Shown here: piece after piece, positions 23,676 to 32,900 of the stretch | Layout: the number at the start of each line of letters is the position of its first letter | Position numbering within the stretch: position 1 is the stretch's first letter | Origin: DASUME01 sp038257655 | GTDB taxonomy: Bacteria > Myxococcota_A > Polyangia > Polyangiales > DASUME01 | Length of the DNA stretch: 38,129 nucleotides | NCBI GenBank assembly: GCA_038257655.1 | Contig: JBBSJC010000008.1 | Coordinates: forward strand, 1 to 38,129 | Reading direction: 5' to 3' | Made by a program: the position numbers and the translations under genes | The notes under the pieces: generated by a model | Seen by the model: only the letters and a program-made list of their open reading frames with translations | Told to the model about the DNA's origin: nothing | Database searches by the model: none

Positions 23676-25271
23676 TCAGCCGAAGCTGAGTACGTAGATG
23701 TCGGCGGGATCGCCCAGGGCTTGGCTTGCGACCGTGTTGACCTCGGCCCGGCTCGAGGTAGCCCGCAGGAGCCCGCGCAAAAGCCCCGCCATCACCCCCG
23801 AAACCTCGAGTGAGGGCTCGAGCTGAGCGCGAATCGCGACGCGGGCGCTGTCGCTCAGATGCTCCATCACCACGACTTCGCCCTGTCGGGACAGGCTGGA
23901 CCAGAGCACAGGTAAGCAGTCGACCACCACCGACGGTCCGAGGTGCTTCGGCAGCTGCGGGCACAGGCGGTGCACGCCTCGTTTCAACATCGCAGCACCG
24001 ATTCCGGCCAAAGAACCGAGGTCGCCCTTACCTGCCACTTCGTCTGCGACGACCAACATGCGCGCGACGAGCGCTATCGGCACGCCGCTCTCTTGCAGCT
24101 CCGGACCTCGCCCGGCCGCGGGCAACAGTTGCTCCACTTGCGGCAGCTCCGCTATCAGCTGCCCCCAGCCCTCCGCACCGACGATCCCATAGATGGCCTC
24201 GATCATCACGAGCACGGGGAACAAGTTGAGCTTGCCCTCGCCCGTAGGCATCACAGTGACGCCGCTCTCTCGATCGCGGCGTTGCTGCATGTACTTCAGG
24301 TCCGCAGCGAGCGGGTCAGGTGGCGCGAGGCTGTCGGCGCGGCCTTCCTCGGGCAACATCACCATCACGGCTGACAAGAACTGCGCAGCCGAGACGAAGC
24401 GCTCTTCAGGTTCTTCAGCGGTTGCAGACTGGATGGTGCGCGCCGCGCGATAGTCGATCTCCACGTTGGGATCGGTGTCGCCCGACAAGAGAAAGCGCAT
24501 CAGCACGCCCGCCGCATAGATATCCAGACTAGCTGCGGCAGTCTCCGTTCCGCGCCGCGCTTCGGGCGCCATGTAACGGGAGTACCCCTTGGGCAAATCC
24601 GTAATCTGGAGGTTTTTGCCGCTGGCGATCGCGTGACTGAAGCCGGTGAGCTTGATGCGCGGTGCGTCCTCGACCTCGATGAGCACGTTTTCTGGCCGCA
24701 GCTGCCGGTGCACGACACCGCGGTCGTGCATCGCGTGCAGCGCATCGAGCAACTGCAGCATGATTTCTGCCGTATCGCGGGCAGAAAATGGGCCGTGGCT
24801 TGCGACATACTCAGCGCAGGTAGTCGGCGCGAACTGCTCATAAACGAGAAAGGGCCGGCCCTCTTGATCGGTTCCCGAATCGACAACACCCAGCACACTC
24901 AGATGAGGTACGCGACCTGCAGCACGCGCTGCGCGCAACATACGTTGGCCTGCCGGACCATCAGCCGGCAGCCCGGAAGGCAGCATGTGCAGCTCTACGT
25001 GTCGCCCGGTGCCCGTGTGCAGCGCCTGGTACACGAGCTCTTCCTCGCGCGTGCCTATCAGGCGCGAAAGACGAAACTTATTGTTGAGTACGATCCCTTC
25101 CGAGAACGACGGTTGCTCAGCGTCGGGCTGAGGGATACCGCGCGGCGCCATCGCAGGCGCGACTTGCTTACGCGCAGGACGAGCCGGCGGACGCTCCGCT
25201 AACGGTGCATCACTGAGCGGAGGCAACGCTGAAAAATCGTCCTCGTCCGCGCGTCTTATCGTTCCGCTCAC
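23676..25271 (-). CDS. Ser/Thr pseudokinase with an unrecognised C-terminal domain
   Basis: This 531-residue protein starts at GTG 25271, with GAGGA 11 bases before it. A disordered Pro/Ala N terminus (1-55) precedes a kinase fold (about 62-320) with degraded catalysis. The glycine loop reads GTREEELVY, the VAVK lysine position is His95 in VELHM, HRD is HRQ (188-190) and DFG is GFS (210-212). Asn195, the APE motif (235-237) and the D.YAAG helix (Asp250) remain, so the fold is probably intact. It should lack phosphotransfer and may bind or regulate the downstream active kinase. The C-terminal ~190 residues (about 340-531) form another alpha/beta domain. It vaguely recalls DUF2378 or haem-NO/V4R-type domains, but I could not identify it. 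Confidence 0.85.
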   Translation of the reverse strand: MSGTIRRADEDDFSALPPLSDAPLAERPPARPARKQVAPAMAPRGIPQPDAEQPSFSEGIVLNNKFRLSRLIGTREEELVYQALHTGTGRHVELHMLPSGLPADGPAGQRMLRAARAAGRVPHLSVLGVVDSGTDQEGRPFLVYEQFAPTTCAEYVASHGPFSARDTAEIMLQLLDALHAMHDRGVVHRQLRPENVLIEVEDAPRIKLTGFSHAIASGKNLQITDLPKGYSRYMAPEARRGTETAAASLDIYAAGVLMRFLLSGDTDPNVEIDYRAARTIQSATAEEPEERFVSAAQFLSAVMVMLPEEGRADSLAPPDPLAADLKYMQQRRDRESGVTVMPTGEGKLNLFPVLVMIEAIYGIVGAEGWGQLIAELPQVEQLLPAAGRGPELQESGVPIALVARMLVVADEVAGKGDLGSLAGIGAAMLKRGVHRLCPQLPKHLGPSVVVDCLPVLWSSLSRQGEVVVMEHLSDSARVAIRAQLEPSLEVSGVMAGLLRGLLRATSSRAEVNTVASQALGDPADIYVLSFG

Positions 25272-25428
25272 GAGTCGTTAATCCTCAAACGGCCTGAACC
25301 TGCTGCGGACAGCGCTGTTTGGAGCGCCCGCATAACATCTGCTTAAAGGGTACCACGGACCTGCACGCGGAAATCGCGGACCCCGTGCGCAACTTTGATT
25401 TGGTCGCAGCATGTGTGCTCGAGGCGTC

Positions 25429-26235
25429 TCAGTCCTCCATGTCCGCTCGCACGAAGTGGTTGATGGGCCCCCGCCCACCGCCGAGCCCCAAACACTCAGA
25501 CAGCGCCCGGCGCAGCCAGCTACGGCTTGCCATCACTGCATCGACTAGTCCGTAACCGAGCGCGAGACGCGCGGTGATTGCGGCAGACAAAGCGCAACCT
25601 GTGCCGTGCGTGTGCTGGGTCACGATCCGTGGTTCTTGAAAGTAGTGAACGTCCCCGTCTGCAAGAAACAGAACGTCGAGTGGATCGCCCTCGAAATGCC
25701 CGCCCTTCACCAGCGCAGCCCGTGCGCCCATCACACACAGCGCGCGCGCTGCCTCGAGCGCCGTTGCACGACAGCGCACGTCAATGCCGGTTAGGATGCT
25801 CGCCTCTTCCAAATTGGGCGTGACTAACGCGGCGAGCGGAATGAGCTGCGCGCGAAGCGCAGACACGAGATCACCCGCGGCAAATTCGGCTCCACGGGTC
25901 GGCTTGAGCACGGGATCGATCACGAGGGGCACACCACGAACTGACACAGCGTCAGAAACAGCGCGCCCAATGCAGGTCACCGCATCAGGAGAAGCGAGTG
26001 CACCCGTCTTGATCGCGTCAGGCGGCATATCGTCCGAAAGTGCCGCGATCTGAGCGCCGATTTGCGCTGGCTCCACGGCCCAGACCGCCTGCACACCCAG
26101 GCTATTTTGCGCCGTCAGCAGGCTGATTGCGGCTTGGCCGTAGACGCCATGCCCATGAAACACCTTGAGATCCGCTTGAATCCCAGCGCCACCGCTCGGG
26201 TCTGAGCCCGCGATGCTGAGTGCGATTTTCGGCAT
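25429..26235 (-). CDS. thiD: Hydroxymethylpyrimidine/phosphomethylpyrimidine kinase
   Basis: This 268-residue enzyme of the ribokinase fold phosphorylates HMP and then HMP-phosphate in thiamine biosynthesis, in the cytoplasm. The start MPKIALSIAGSDPSGG is the normal ThiD N terminus; an in-frame ATG 12 codons upstream adds nothing family-like. Visible motifs are GSDPSGGAGIQADLK (10-24), IKTGAL, DPVLKP, TPNLEEA, VKGGHFEGDPLDVL and HTHGTGCALSAAI, with the anion-hole and catalytic Cys region intact. No other thi gene is nearby. It diverges from the M23 peptidase gene with a 46-base gap, which must hold both promoters. The 157 bases downstream, up to the pseudokinase start, contain nothing I recognise. 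Confidence 0.93.
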   Translation of the reverse strand: MPKIALSIAGSDPSGGAGIQADLKVFHGHGVYGQAAISLLTAQNSLGVQAVWAVEPAQIGAQIAALSDDMPPDAIKTGALASPDAVTCIGRAVSDAVSVRGVPLVIDPVLKPTRGAEFAAGDLVSALRAQLIPLAALVTPNLEEASILTGIDVRCRATALEAARALCVMGARAALVKGGHFEGDPLDVLFLADGDVHYFQEPRIVTQHTHGTGCALSAAITARLALGYGLVDAVMASRSWLRRALSECLGLGGGRGPINHFVRADMED

Positions 26236-26269
26236 GCTGCAAGTCGTGACCGGCACGGCGCGCGAGCGC

Positions 26270-26274
26270 AAGGG
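26270..26274 (+). promoter_or_regulatory. Ribosome binding site deciding the M23 peptidase start
   Basis: AAGGG is followed by seven bases and then GTG at 26282. No comparable motif precedes the in-frame ATG at 26213, which would also overlap the divergent thiD gene. Confidence 0.45.
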
Positions 26275-26281
26275 TCACTGC

Positions 26282-27139
26282 GTGCTAGCGTCTGCGGCCG
26301 TGTGGTTCCGTCTGTCGTACCGATTCGCGGCGCGCGCTGCGCTCACGCTTCTGCTGTCTAGCGGCGCCATCTCGAGCCCCCAGGCTTACGCAGAGGCCGC
26401 GCGCCACCGTTCCAGCAGCGGCAAGCGCGCAAAGTCTGAGCCGACCAAGCCCAAAAACTCGCCGGCGAGACGACGCGCGGCGCAGCTCGGGCTCGGCACG
26501 CGTCAAGTGGCAGGACAACTGCTCGCGGGTCGTGCAGACGCTGCCTGGATACGCGCCGCGGGCGGCGCCACAAGGTTACCAGGAACACTCAAACTACCCG
26601 TGGCCAAGGGGTGGTTCGTACGTGGCTTTGGTTCGGGCCAAGGCGGCTATCATCAGGCGGTCGACATCGGCGGAGAAGTCGGCTGGAACGTGCGCGCCGC
26701 CGCCGACGGCATCGTGGGCTACGCCGGCTCTGAGCTGAGCGGTTACGGCAACTTGATGATCCTGATCCATCCGGGTGGTTGGATCACCATCTACGGGCAT
26801 AACGCGAAAAACCTCGCGGTCGCGGGACAGCGCGTCGACCGAGGCACCGTGATCGCAGAGCTTGGGAGCACCGGCCGCAGCAAGGGGCCGCACGTGCACT
26901 TCGAGCTGCTCTTCGGCGGTAAGAACTGTGATCCTGGCCCGTTGTTCCGACCCGGCATCCGTCGCAAAAACGGTAAGACCGTGCCCTTTCACAGGGAAGT
27001 CTGGCGTGTACCTAACAAACGCCCTCGCAGGCTCCAGTGCAACCCACGCGTGCACCATCCCGATTATGCGCACAAAGCCGAACCCGCCGCAGGGGACGTC
27101 GAGCCCGAGGTCTTGGAGGAAGCACCCGAAGGCTCGTAG
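26282..27139 (+). CDS. M23 (LytM) family metallopeptidase, secreted
   Basis: This protein has 285 residues from GTG 26282; GTG 26300 is a further option. A signal peptide with core AALTLLLSSGAISS ends near PQAYA-E. A basic, probably disordered segment follows, then the LytM domain (about 100-220). Zinc and catalytic residues are complete: His124 and Asp128 (HQAVDIGG), His173 (YGHN), and His204/His206 (GPHVHFELLF). It should therefore be an active endopeptidase cutting peptidoglycan cross-links in the periplasm, rather than a degenerate EnvC-type activator. After the domain come a Cys-containing basic stretch and an acidic tail (DVEPEVLEEAPEG). The function follows from the family; the physiological role (growth, division or predation) is unknown. 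Confidence 0.9.
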   Translation: MLASAAVWFRLSYRFAARAALTLLLSSGAISSPQAYAEAARHRSSSGKRAKSEPTKPKNSPARRRAAQLGLGTRQVAGQLLAGRADAAWIRAAGGATRLPGTLKLPVAKGWFVRGFGSGQGGYHQAVDIGGEVGWNVRAAADGIVGYAGSELSGYGNLMILIHPGGWITIYGHNAKNLAVAGQRVDRGTVIAELGSTGRSKGPHVHFELLFGGKNCDPGPLFRPGIRRKNGKTVPFHREVWRVPNKRPRRLQCNPRVHHPDYAHKAEPAAGDVEPEVLEEAPEGS

Positions 27140-27177
27140 GGCGAAGCATCGTGGGCCGGGCTTGTTCGAGCCATTCC

Positions 27178-28137
27178 ATGCTAGAAACGCCCATGATGGC
27201 CGATGAGCAGGGCGGTAGCTTCATCCCCGGGCCGCTCGATGAGCTGGTCCCTGGCTTACGCGTTCGTACGGAGCGTTTGCCAGCACTGGTCGCGCACCCG
27301 CGGATCTCGCGCGTGACAGACGACCCGGGTCGCGACGTCGTCGTGCTCGCTTCGTTTGCGACCGTCGACAATGCGCGAGCACTTCATCAAGCCTGGAAGC
27401 CGATCATCGAGGCATCGCTCCTGTCAGTGCTGAGCCAGGCACAGACGCCGGATTCAAAGAGTCCGATCGCTCTCGATTTGTATACGTTCGCACCCTTCCC
27501 TTTTGAGCCGGATGCGGCGTTTGCCTTGTTTGGATTCAAGCCTCACGTGATCGATGGTGACGCGAGACGGGCACTCGGACTGCTACGGCGCGAAGCGTTG
27601 CTACTCGAAACGCCGGTCCGTGATGAGCCGCTGCGCTGCTTTCGGGCGGCGCTTGCGCAACCGACTTCCGAGCTACCTGCACAAGCGGCCGCGCAACTGC
27701 GCGCGCAGGCTAGCGGTGCCCATTGGGGCGCGGAGCCCGGCGCGCTTGCCCGAAGCTTGGCGGCCGCACTGCACGGCCTCGGCTTTGCAGGCGTCGAGCC
27801 GACGCGCACTGGCATCGAACGCCTGGAGTCGCTGCTCGTGCAAGACACATCGCACGTCATCCGCTGGATCGATCCGATCTGCTTTCAAGCGCTGTGCGAT
27901 CTGGTTGCGGTGGCCGCTCACAACACCTGGGGTGCCAATATCGAATGGGCCGTGTGTGAGCCCGATGAAGACACGGGCCTTGCCCCGCCGCCGCTTATCC
28001 GCATGTACAAACATCGCGACCGCAGCTCGGGCCATGTACCGATCGGCGAGCACATCTTGCGTTGGTGCATGATGCCGCGACAGCCGGGTGAAGACATTCC
28101 AACACTTGGCGCTTGGGCCGAGCACGAGTTCACATGA
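27178..28137 (+). CDS. Protein of unknown function coupled to the SirB1-like gene
   Basis: This 319-residue protein starts at ATG 27178; ATGs at 27193 and 27196 are equally possible because no good ribosome site is visible. I recognise no domain. There is no signal peptide or membrane segment, so it is probably cytoplasmic. Sequence landmarks are a beta-rich start (GRDVVVLASFATVDNAR), IALDLYTFAPFPFEP, a helical middle rich in Ala/Arg, and a C-terminal stretch with Trp and His residues (HVIRWIDPICFQALCDLV, AAHNTWGANIEWAV, EHILRWCMM). Its stop overlaps the next ATG by four bases, so it is translated together with the transglutaminase-fold protein. Codon-scale composition matches its neighbours, so it looks native. 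Confidence 0.8.
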   Translation: MLETPMMADEQGGSFIPGPLDELVPGLRVRTERLPALVAHPRISRVTDDPGRDVVVLASFATVDNARALHQAWKPIIEASLLSVLSQAQTPDSKSPIALDLYTFAPFPFEPDAAFALFGFKPHVIDGDARRALGLLRREALLLETPVRDEPLRCFRAALAQPTSELPAQAAAQLRAQASGAHWGAEPGALARSLAAALHGLGFAGVEPTRTGIERLESLLVQDTSHVIRWIDPICFQALCDLVAVAAHNTWGANIEWAVCEPDEDTGLAPPPLIRMYKHRDRSSGHVPIGEHILRWCMMPRQPGEDIPTLGAWAEHEFT

Positions 28138-28967
28138 AGCTTTCGCCTGCGGACATTTTTGGGTGTCTAGGTCTCGGCGAGCTTGTGAAACGCTCAGACG
28201 CCCGACCTGAGCATGTTGCGATCTGGATCGCACGCGATGCGCACCCGCAGCTCGTGCCCACACACGTACTAGCCAGTCTCGATGCGCTTGCCAGCGATTT
28301 GGGGGCCGGGGACGTGCGCATGCTCGATGCACACGAGCAAGCCGCAGTGCTCGTGCATCACCTCGGGATCAAACACGGCTTCGTCGGCAATCGAAAAGAC
28401 TACTACGACGCGGAAAACAGCTATCTCGACTCCGTGTTGCGGCGTAAGCAGGGCATTCCGATCACGCTGGCCGTCGTCTACGTTGCGGTCTGTCAGCGCG
28501 TCGGTATTCGCTCTGAGCCAGTCGGGTTTCCTGGCCACTTTCTCGTGCGTATCGGCGGCGAGCAAGGGGTGTTCGTCGACCCGTTCGATGCGCGCATTCT
28601 CACCACGACCGACCTCGGGCATCTGCTGACGCGCGCGCTAGGCCCAGGCAGCGAAATGAAAGAAGAGTACCTAGAGCCGGTGGACCCACGGGCGATTGCG
28701 CAGCGCATGCTGCTCAACCTCAAGCGCATTCACGACGGCCGCAAGGATCGCGCACGCGCCTTGCTCGTGACCGACCGACTCGTGGACGTGGCGAGCACCC
28801 CCGAGCTACGGCGTGACCGCGGCATGCTCGCGCTGGCCTTGGGCGCCAACCAGGCGGCCGCCACGGATCTTGCGCACTACCTGCTGCAGCGGCCCAATGC
28901 GCCGGATGCCAAAGACGTGCGAAGCGCGCTCGAACGATCACGCAGGACGGGCCCGCGCGCGAACTGA
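28134..28967 (+). CDS. SirB1-family protein (transglutaminase-like plus TPR-like)
   Basis: This is a 277-residue protein. The ATG at 28134 overlaps the upstream stop; an in-frame ATG at 28113 would extend it into the upstream gene without benefit. Family motifs are NSYLDSVLRRKQGIPITL (95-112), a VAVCQRVGI helix, GFPGHFLVR (131-139) with His135, and VDPFDARILT. A helical C-terminal region (about 185-277), ARALLVTDRLVDVA to LAHYLLQRPNAPD, resembles a TPR unit. SirB1/YchA proteins have a transglutaminase-like fold whose activity is generally unproven; E. coli SirB1 sits near prfA and prmC, which are not seen here. It is cytoplasmic and ends in a hairpin shared with the convergent hydrolase gene. 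Confidence 0.9.
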   Translation: MKLSPADIFGCLGLGELVKRSDARPEHVAIWIARDAHPQLVPTHVLASLDALASDLGAGDVRMLDAHEQAAVLVHHLGIKHGFVGNRKDYYDAENSYLDSVLRRKQGIPITLAVVYVAVCQRVGIRSEPVGFPGHFLVRIGGEQGVFVDPFDARILTTTDLGHLLTRALGPGSEMKEEYLEPVDPRAIAQRMLLNLKRIHDGRKDRARALLVTDRLVDVASTPELRRDRGMLALALGANQAAATDLAHYLLQRPNAPDAKDVRSALERSRRTGPRAN

Positions 28968-28997
28968 GCGCGCTGCCGCCAGCGCTGCCAGCGCGCT
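28967..28997. terminator. Hairpin between two convergent stop codons
   Basis: AGCGCGCTG (28967-28975) pairs perfectly with CAGCGCGCT (28989-28997) around a 13-base loop. The left arm begins at the last base of the SirB1-like TGA and the right arm ends inside the minus-strand TAG of the hydrolase gene (28996-28998). It probably serves both directions. Neither side has a T tract. Confidence 0.55.
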
Positions 28998-29862
28998 AGT
29001 CCAGCGAGAGCCAGCCGTCCGCGTCTTTGTGCGGAGCATCGGCGCGAAAGCGGCCGTTCTCTTTGAGCACGCGAGCACACGCGACCTCGAAGTCGTGGGT
29101 GAAAAAGACGTGGGTCCCTTCGCGCACAAAGCGCTCGAGGAGCGCCGCCTTTTCGTCGATCAAACGCTCAGGAAAGCGATCGTAACCCATAGTGATCGGC
29201 GTGTGCACCCACGGCACGCCCGGAATCAGGTCGGCCGCAAAAAAGACGCTCGCGCCCGCGCCACGCACGGTTGCGTGAAGCATGCCAGGTGTATGCCCAT
29301 CGCTGAAATCGCAGTGCACGTGCTCGCCGAGCAGCGCATCGCGGGCAGAATCGACGATGTGCAAGCGTCCACTGGCTTCGAGCAACGGCAATAGCTCCGG
29401 AATGAACGATGCTTTGTCGCGAGCGTGTGGCTGACGTGCGCGCGCCACTGCTTGCGCGGAAGCTACGTAGGTCGCGTTCGGAAACAACAGCGTAAGCGGC
29501 TTGCCTTCGCAGTACGAGCTGAGCAGACCACCCGCGTGATCGAAGTGAAGGTGGCTGAGCACGACTACATCGATGTCGCGGTCAGACAAACCCAAGGCCG
29601 CGAGTGAATCGAGCAGCACGTGCTCTGGCTGCGTGACACCGAAGCGTTCGCGCAGCGCTGGCTCAAAGAAAGTACCGATGCCGGTTTCGAACAGGACCTT
29701 ACGGTTGCCTTCATCGACCAGCATCGCGCGGCATGCAAGCGAGATACGGCCGCGCTGATCCGGCGCACACCACTTTTGCCAGACGGCGCGCGGGGCGTTG
29801 CCGAACATGGCACCCCCGTCGAGACGTTGATCGTTACCGCGCAGCGCATGGAGACGAAGCAT
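28996..29862 (-). CDS. Metallo-beta-lactamase-fold metallohydrolase
   Basis: This 288-residue protein opens LRLHALRGNDQRLDGGAMFG, typical of a lactonase/hydrolase branch of the MBL superfamily. The metal motif SHLHFDHAGG (His104, His106, Asp108, His109) is complete. Later ligand-bearing segments SDGHTPGMLHA, FFAADLIPG and FFTHDFEVA are present, consistent with a dinuclear zinc site. There is no signal peptide. The branch includes N-acyl-homoserine lactonases, pyridoxolactonase-type and other ester hydrolases, so the substrate cannot be read from sequence. It is a single gene on the minus strand, 67 bases downstream of the end of the giant TPR gene, and may be cotranscribed with it. Confidence 0.9.
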   Translation of the reverse strand: MLRLHALRGNDQRLDGGAMFGNAPRAVWQKWCAPDQRGRISLACRAMLVDEGNRKVLFETGIGTFFEPALRERFGVTQPEHVLLDSLAALGLSDRDIDVVVLSHLHFDHAGGLLSSYCEGKPLTLLFPNATYVASAQAVARARQPHARDKASFIPELLPLLEASGRLHIVDSARDALLGEHVHCDFSDGHTPGMLHATVRGAGASVFFAADLIPGVPWVHTPITMGYDRFPERLIDEKAALLERFVREGTHVFFTHDFEVACARVLKENGRFRADAPHKDADGWLSLD

Positions 29863-29929
29863 GGATCAAGTATGGCCGTGAAAGCGCGCTTTGGCCCATA
29901 TCACGCCCTCGTTCGTTGGTAATGAGCCC

Positions 29930-32900
29930 TTAGGCTTCGCCCAGCTCCATCAGCAGTTTATCGACGCCCGGAAAGCCAGCATCTTCTTGCTTTGCCTTCT
30001 TGGCCCACAGCACCGCGCGACGGGGCTCGCCCTTTTGCGCCACGATCACGGCCTGGCGATAAAACGCCTCGGCTCGGGACATCGGGCAGTCGCCCTTGAG
30101 CATGGTAATCGCGCGCAGCGCTTTGAGCGCGATGTCGAGCTGCCCCATGTTCTGGGCCACGCTCGCAAGCTCGCTCGCGACGTCGCCGTTGTTCATGTCC
30201 GCTTCGATCGCGCTGTTCAGCCACTCAAGGCGTGCCTGCGCATCGCCAGCCGCCTGCGACAGCTTGGCCATGCGATGACGCAGACTGGCAAGCTCAGGTG
30301 AGCGGCGCGTCTTGGTCGCGTTCATCGCCTTTTCCAGCAGGTCTTGGGCGAGCTGAAAGCGCTTGGCTCCGATATGGGCATCGGCGATGAACAGCACGGT
30401 GGAGATGTCGTCCGGCCTAAGCTCGAAGGCTTGCGTTAGCGGCTTGAGCGCGCCGTCCACGTCGCCCGCATCGAGCAAGAGCTGTCCGATGCGTCGCAAT
30501 GCCTCAAAGCGTTTGTCCACGGGGTCCTGGGGCGACAGGCCGCGAATCAACAGGGCCGCAAGCTCGCGCTTCTCGCCGATCTCTTCATAGAGCTCTGCGA
30601 GCAGACCTAGCATTTTCGCATTCTGAGGGTCGCGTGCGAGCGCTCGCTCAAGTCCCGGTCGCGCCGCCTGAGGCTTTTCGAGCCCGCGGGCCGCAGTCAA
30701 CAGTCGCTCGCAAATGCGCGGCAGTACCTCGGGCACATCGACAGAGACCAACGCTTCTGAGACTTTCACCACGTCCGAATGGCGTCCGACCGATGTCAGT
30801 AGCTCGAGCAGCGCGCGCAGTGCTTCAACATCGTGTTGAACACGTTGTACCCAGCCCACGAGCAGCTCGATCGCCCGCGGCGCATCGCCTGCCTGATGCA
30901 GGAGCTTGACCATGCGTAAGGTGAGCTCGCGTTCGCGCTTGGGATTGCTGCGCTGCTGCGAAGCTGTGCGCGCCCGGTCTAGGCCGCGCATCAGGTGTTC
31001 GAGCACCACGTTGCCCGCATCGCCGTAGGCCGCCTCGAGCGAAGCCACCGCATCGTCGTGCATGCCCGCAGCCATCGCCACCTCGGCTCGCAGCAGCAAC
31101 AACTCCACCCGTTGGCGTTTGGAGCGGGTTTTGTCTTCGAGCGCGCCGTCCACTTCGGCCAGGGCCGGCCCCAGCTCTCCGGATGATGCGCTCGCGTGCA
31201 CCGCGCGCTTGAGCAGGTCGAAATCGTCGGGCGCGTACTCGCGAGCCTTACGCAAAAGAGAGGCCGCCTCCGAGGCTTGGCCAAGCTTTTCCAGGCGGAT
31301 CTGCGCAGCCTCCACGAGCAGCGTTACCGTGCGCGCGGGATCCTCCTCGAGCCCGGCATCCTCTTCGAGCAGCTGAGCCAAGTTCGGATGATCTTCGCGG
31401 GCGCGATACCAGCCCTCGAGCCGCTGACGCACCTCGGCATGGGACGGTGCAACACGGTAAGCTACGACAAGCGCTCGTTCGAAGGCGGGCTCGTCGCTGA
31501 GTGCTGCCTGATAATCGAGCAACCACAACGCGAGCGCGAGCGCGTCGCTATCCTTACTCCCGTCCGTAGCCAGGTAACGTTCCAGCAGACCCGCCCGCTC
31601 TGCCGCCTGCTGCTCTTGGTCGAGCAGGTCGATGGTGGCGCGCATCAGCTCCGGACTCTCCGGAATGATGTTCAAGGCCTCGCGATAGATCTCGACCGCC
31701 TGATCCGGGCGCGTAGCCGCAAGCAAACCGCCCATGCGCAGCGACATCGGGATGAGCGAGGGCGTGCGGCGCTCGCGTGCACCTTCGAGCTTGCGCGTGA
31801 GCAAGTCCGCCAACGCTTCGTTTTCACCGCGCCGTTCGTACAAGTCCGCAAGCTTGAGCGTGGCCTCTTCGTGATCCGGATCCTCCGCCAACACATCATG
31901 CAAAAGCGCGGCGCCGTCATCTTCGCGTTCGGCTTCGAACATGCGACGCGCTGTATCCAAGCGCAGCTCATTGCGTTCCGTGGGGTCGACCAAGGCTTCG
32001 AGCGTTGCTCGCACGAGATCGTTCACCCGTTCGAGATCACCTTCCGTACGATAGATCTCGAGCAACGGTGCCCACACACGGCGGTCGGAGGGATCGCGCT
32101 CGCGCAACGCTTCGTACACGCTCGCAGCGCGTGCCGGATCCTTACCTTTGCCGGCCGCGAGTGCAGCCAAATCCAAACCGAGATTGAAACTCTCGATCGG
32201 GTCGCTCGCATTCATCGCCTTTTCGAGCCACTTCATGGCGCCTTTGGTGTCGCCCCGCTCGCGGCGCGAACGCGACAACAGGACGGCGGCCCACAGCGCT
32301 TCGGCGATGCCGTCGCCCTTTTCTGCGATCGCAAGCGCCCGGCGCAGCAGCTTCTCTGCACGGTCGTGCTCGTTCACGCGCATCGCAAGCTCGGCCCCTT
32401 CGCGAATCAAGTCAAGCGATGGCTCGTCAGCGGCCGCGTGACGCTCGAGAAAATCGAGCAACACACGCGGCTCGTCGCTCTGACGCGCCACATGCTCGAG
32501 TAGCTCGAGTGATCGGCTGTCATTGGGGTCGGCGTCGCAAGCGGCCTGCAGGATTTGGCCGGCGCGCACGTAGTCGGGGTCTTCCTTAACCAACTGCGCA
32601 ATGGCAGCGAGGCCTTCATCGCGCGCGGCGGGGTCTTGGACCTGCATTTCGATCAGGCGATAGCGAGCCGAGCGCTTGCCTTCGGCGTATGCCTCGTCTT
32701 CCGGCAGCGTCGCGATGCGTTCGAGCACAGCGCGCTCTTCTTGCCCATGACCCAGTCGGCCGGCGACGCGCGCCAACGCGAACTGCGCTTCGATGTAGCC
32801 AGGTCCGCCCTGCTCGACGAGCTTGTACTGCTTTTCGGCTGCCTCGAGATCATTGAGGCCGTGCTCGAACACCGATCCAGCGCGCAACGCCAGATCACTG

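Noticed and set aside
25272..25428. Regulatory element or terminator downstream of thiD
   Set aside because: Only a four-pair stem (AGCA/TGCT) and no convincing promoter could be seen.
26213..26281. ATG 26213 as start of the M23 peptidase
   Set aside because: It overlaps the 5' end of divergent thiD and yields a poor signal peptide; GTG 26282 has a ribosome site and a better signal.
31196..32503. 435-codon plus-strand open frame antisense to the TPR gene
   Set aside because: It lies within unbroken TPR repeats on the other strand and has no domain, ribosome site or gene context.
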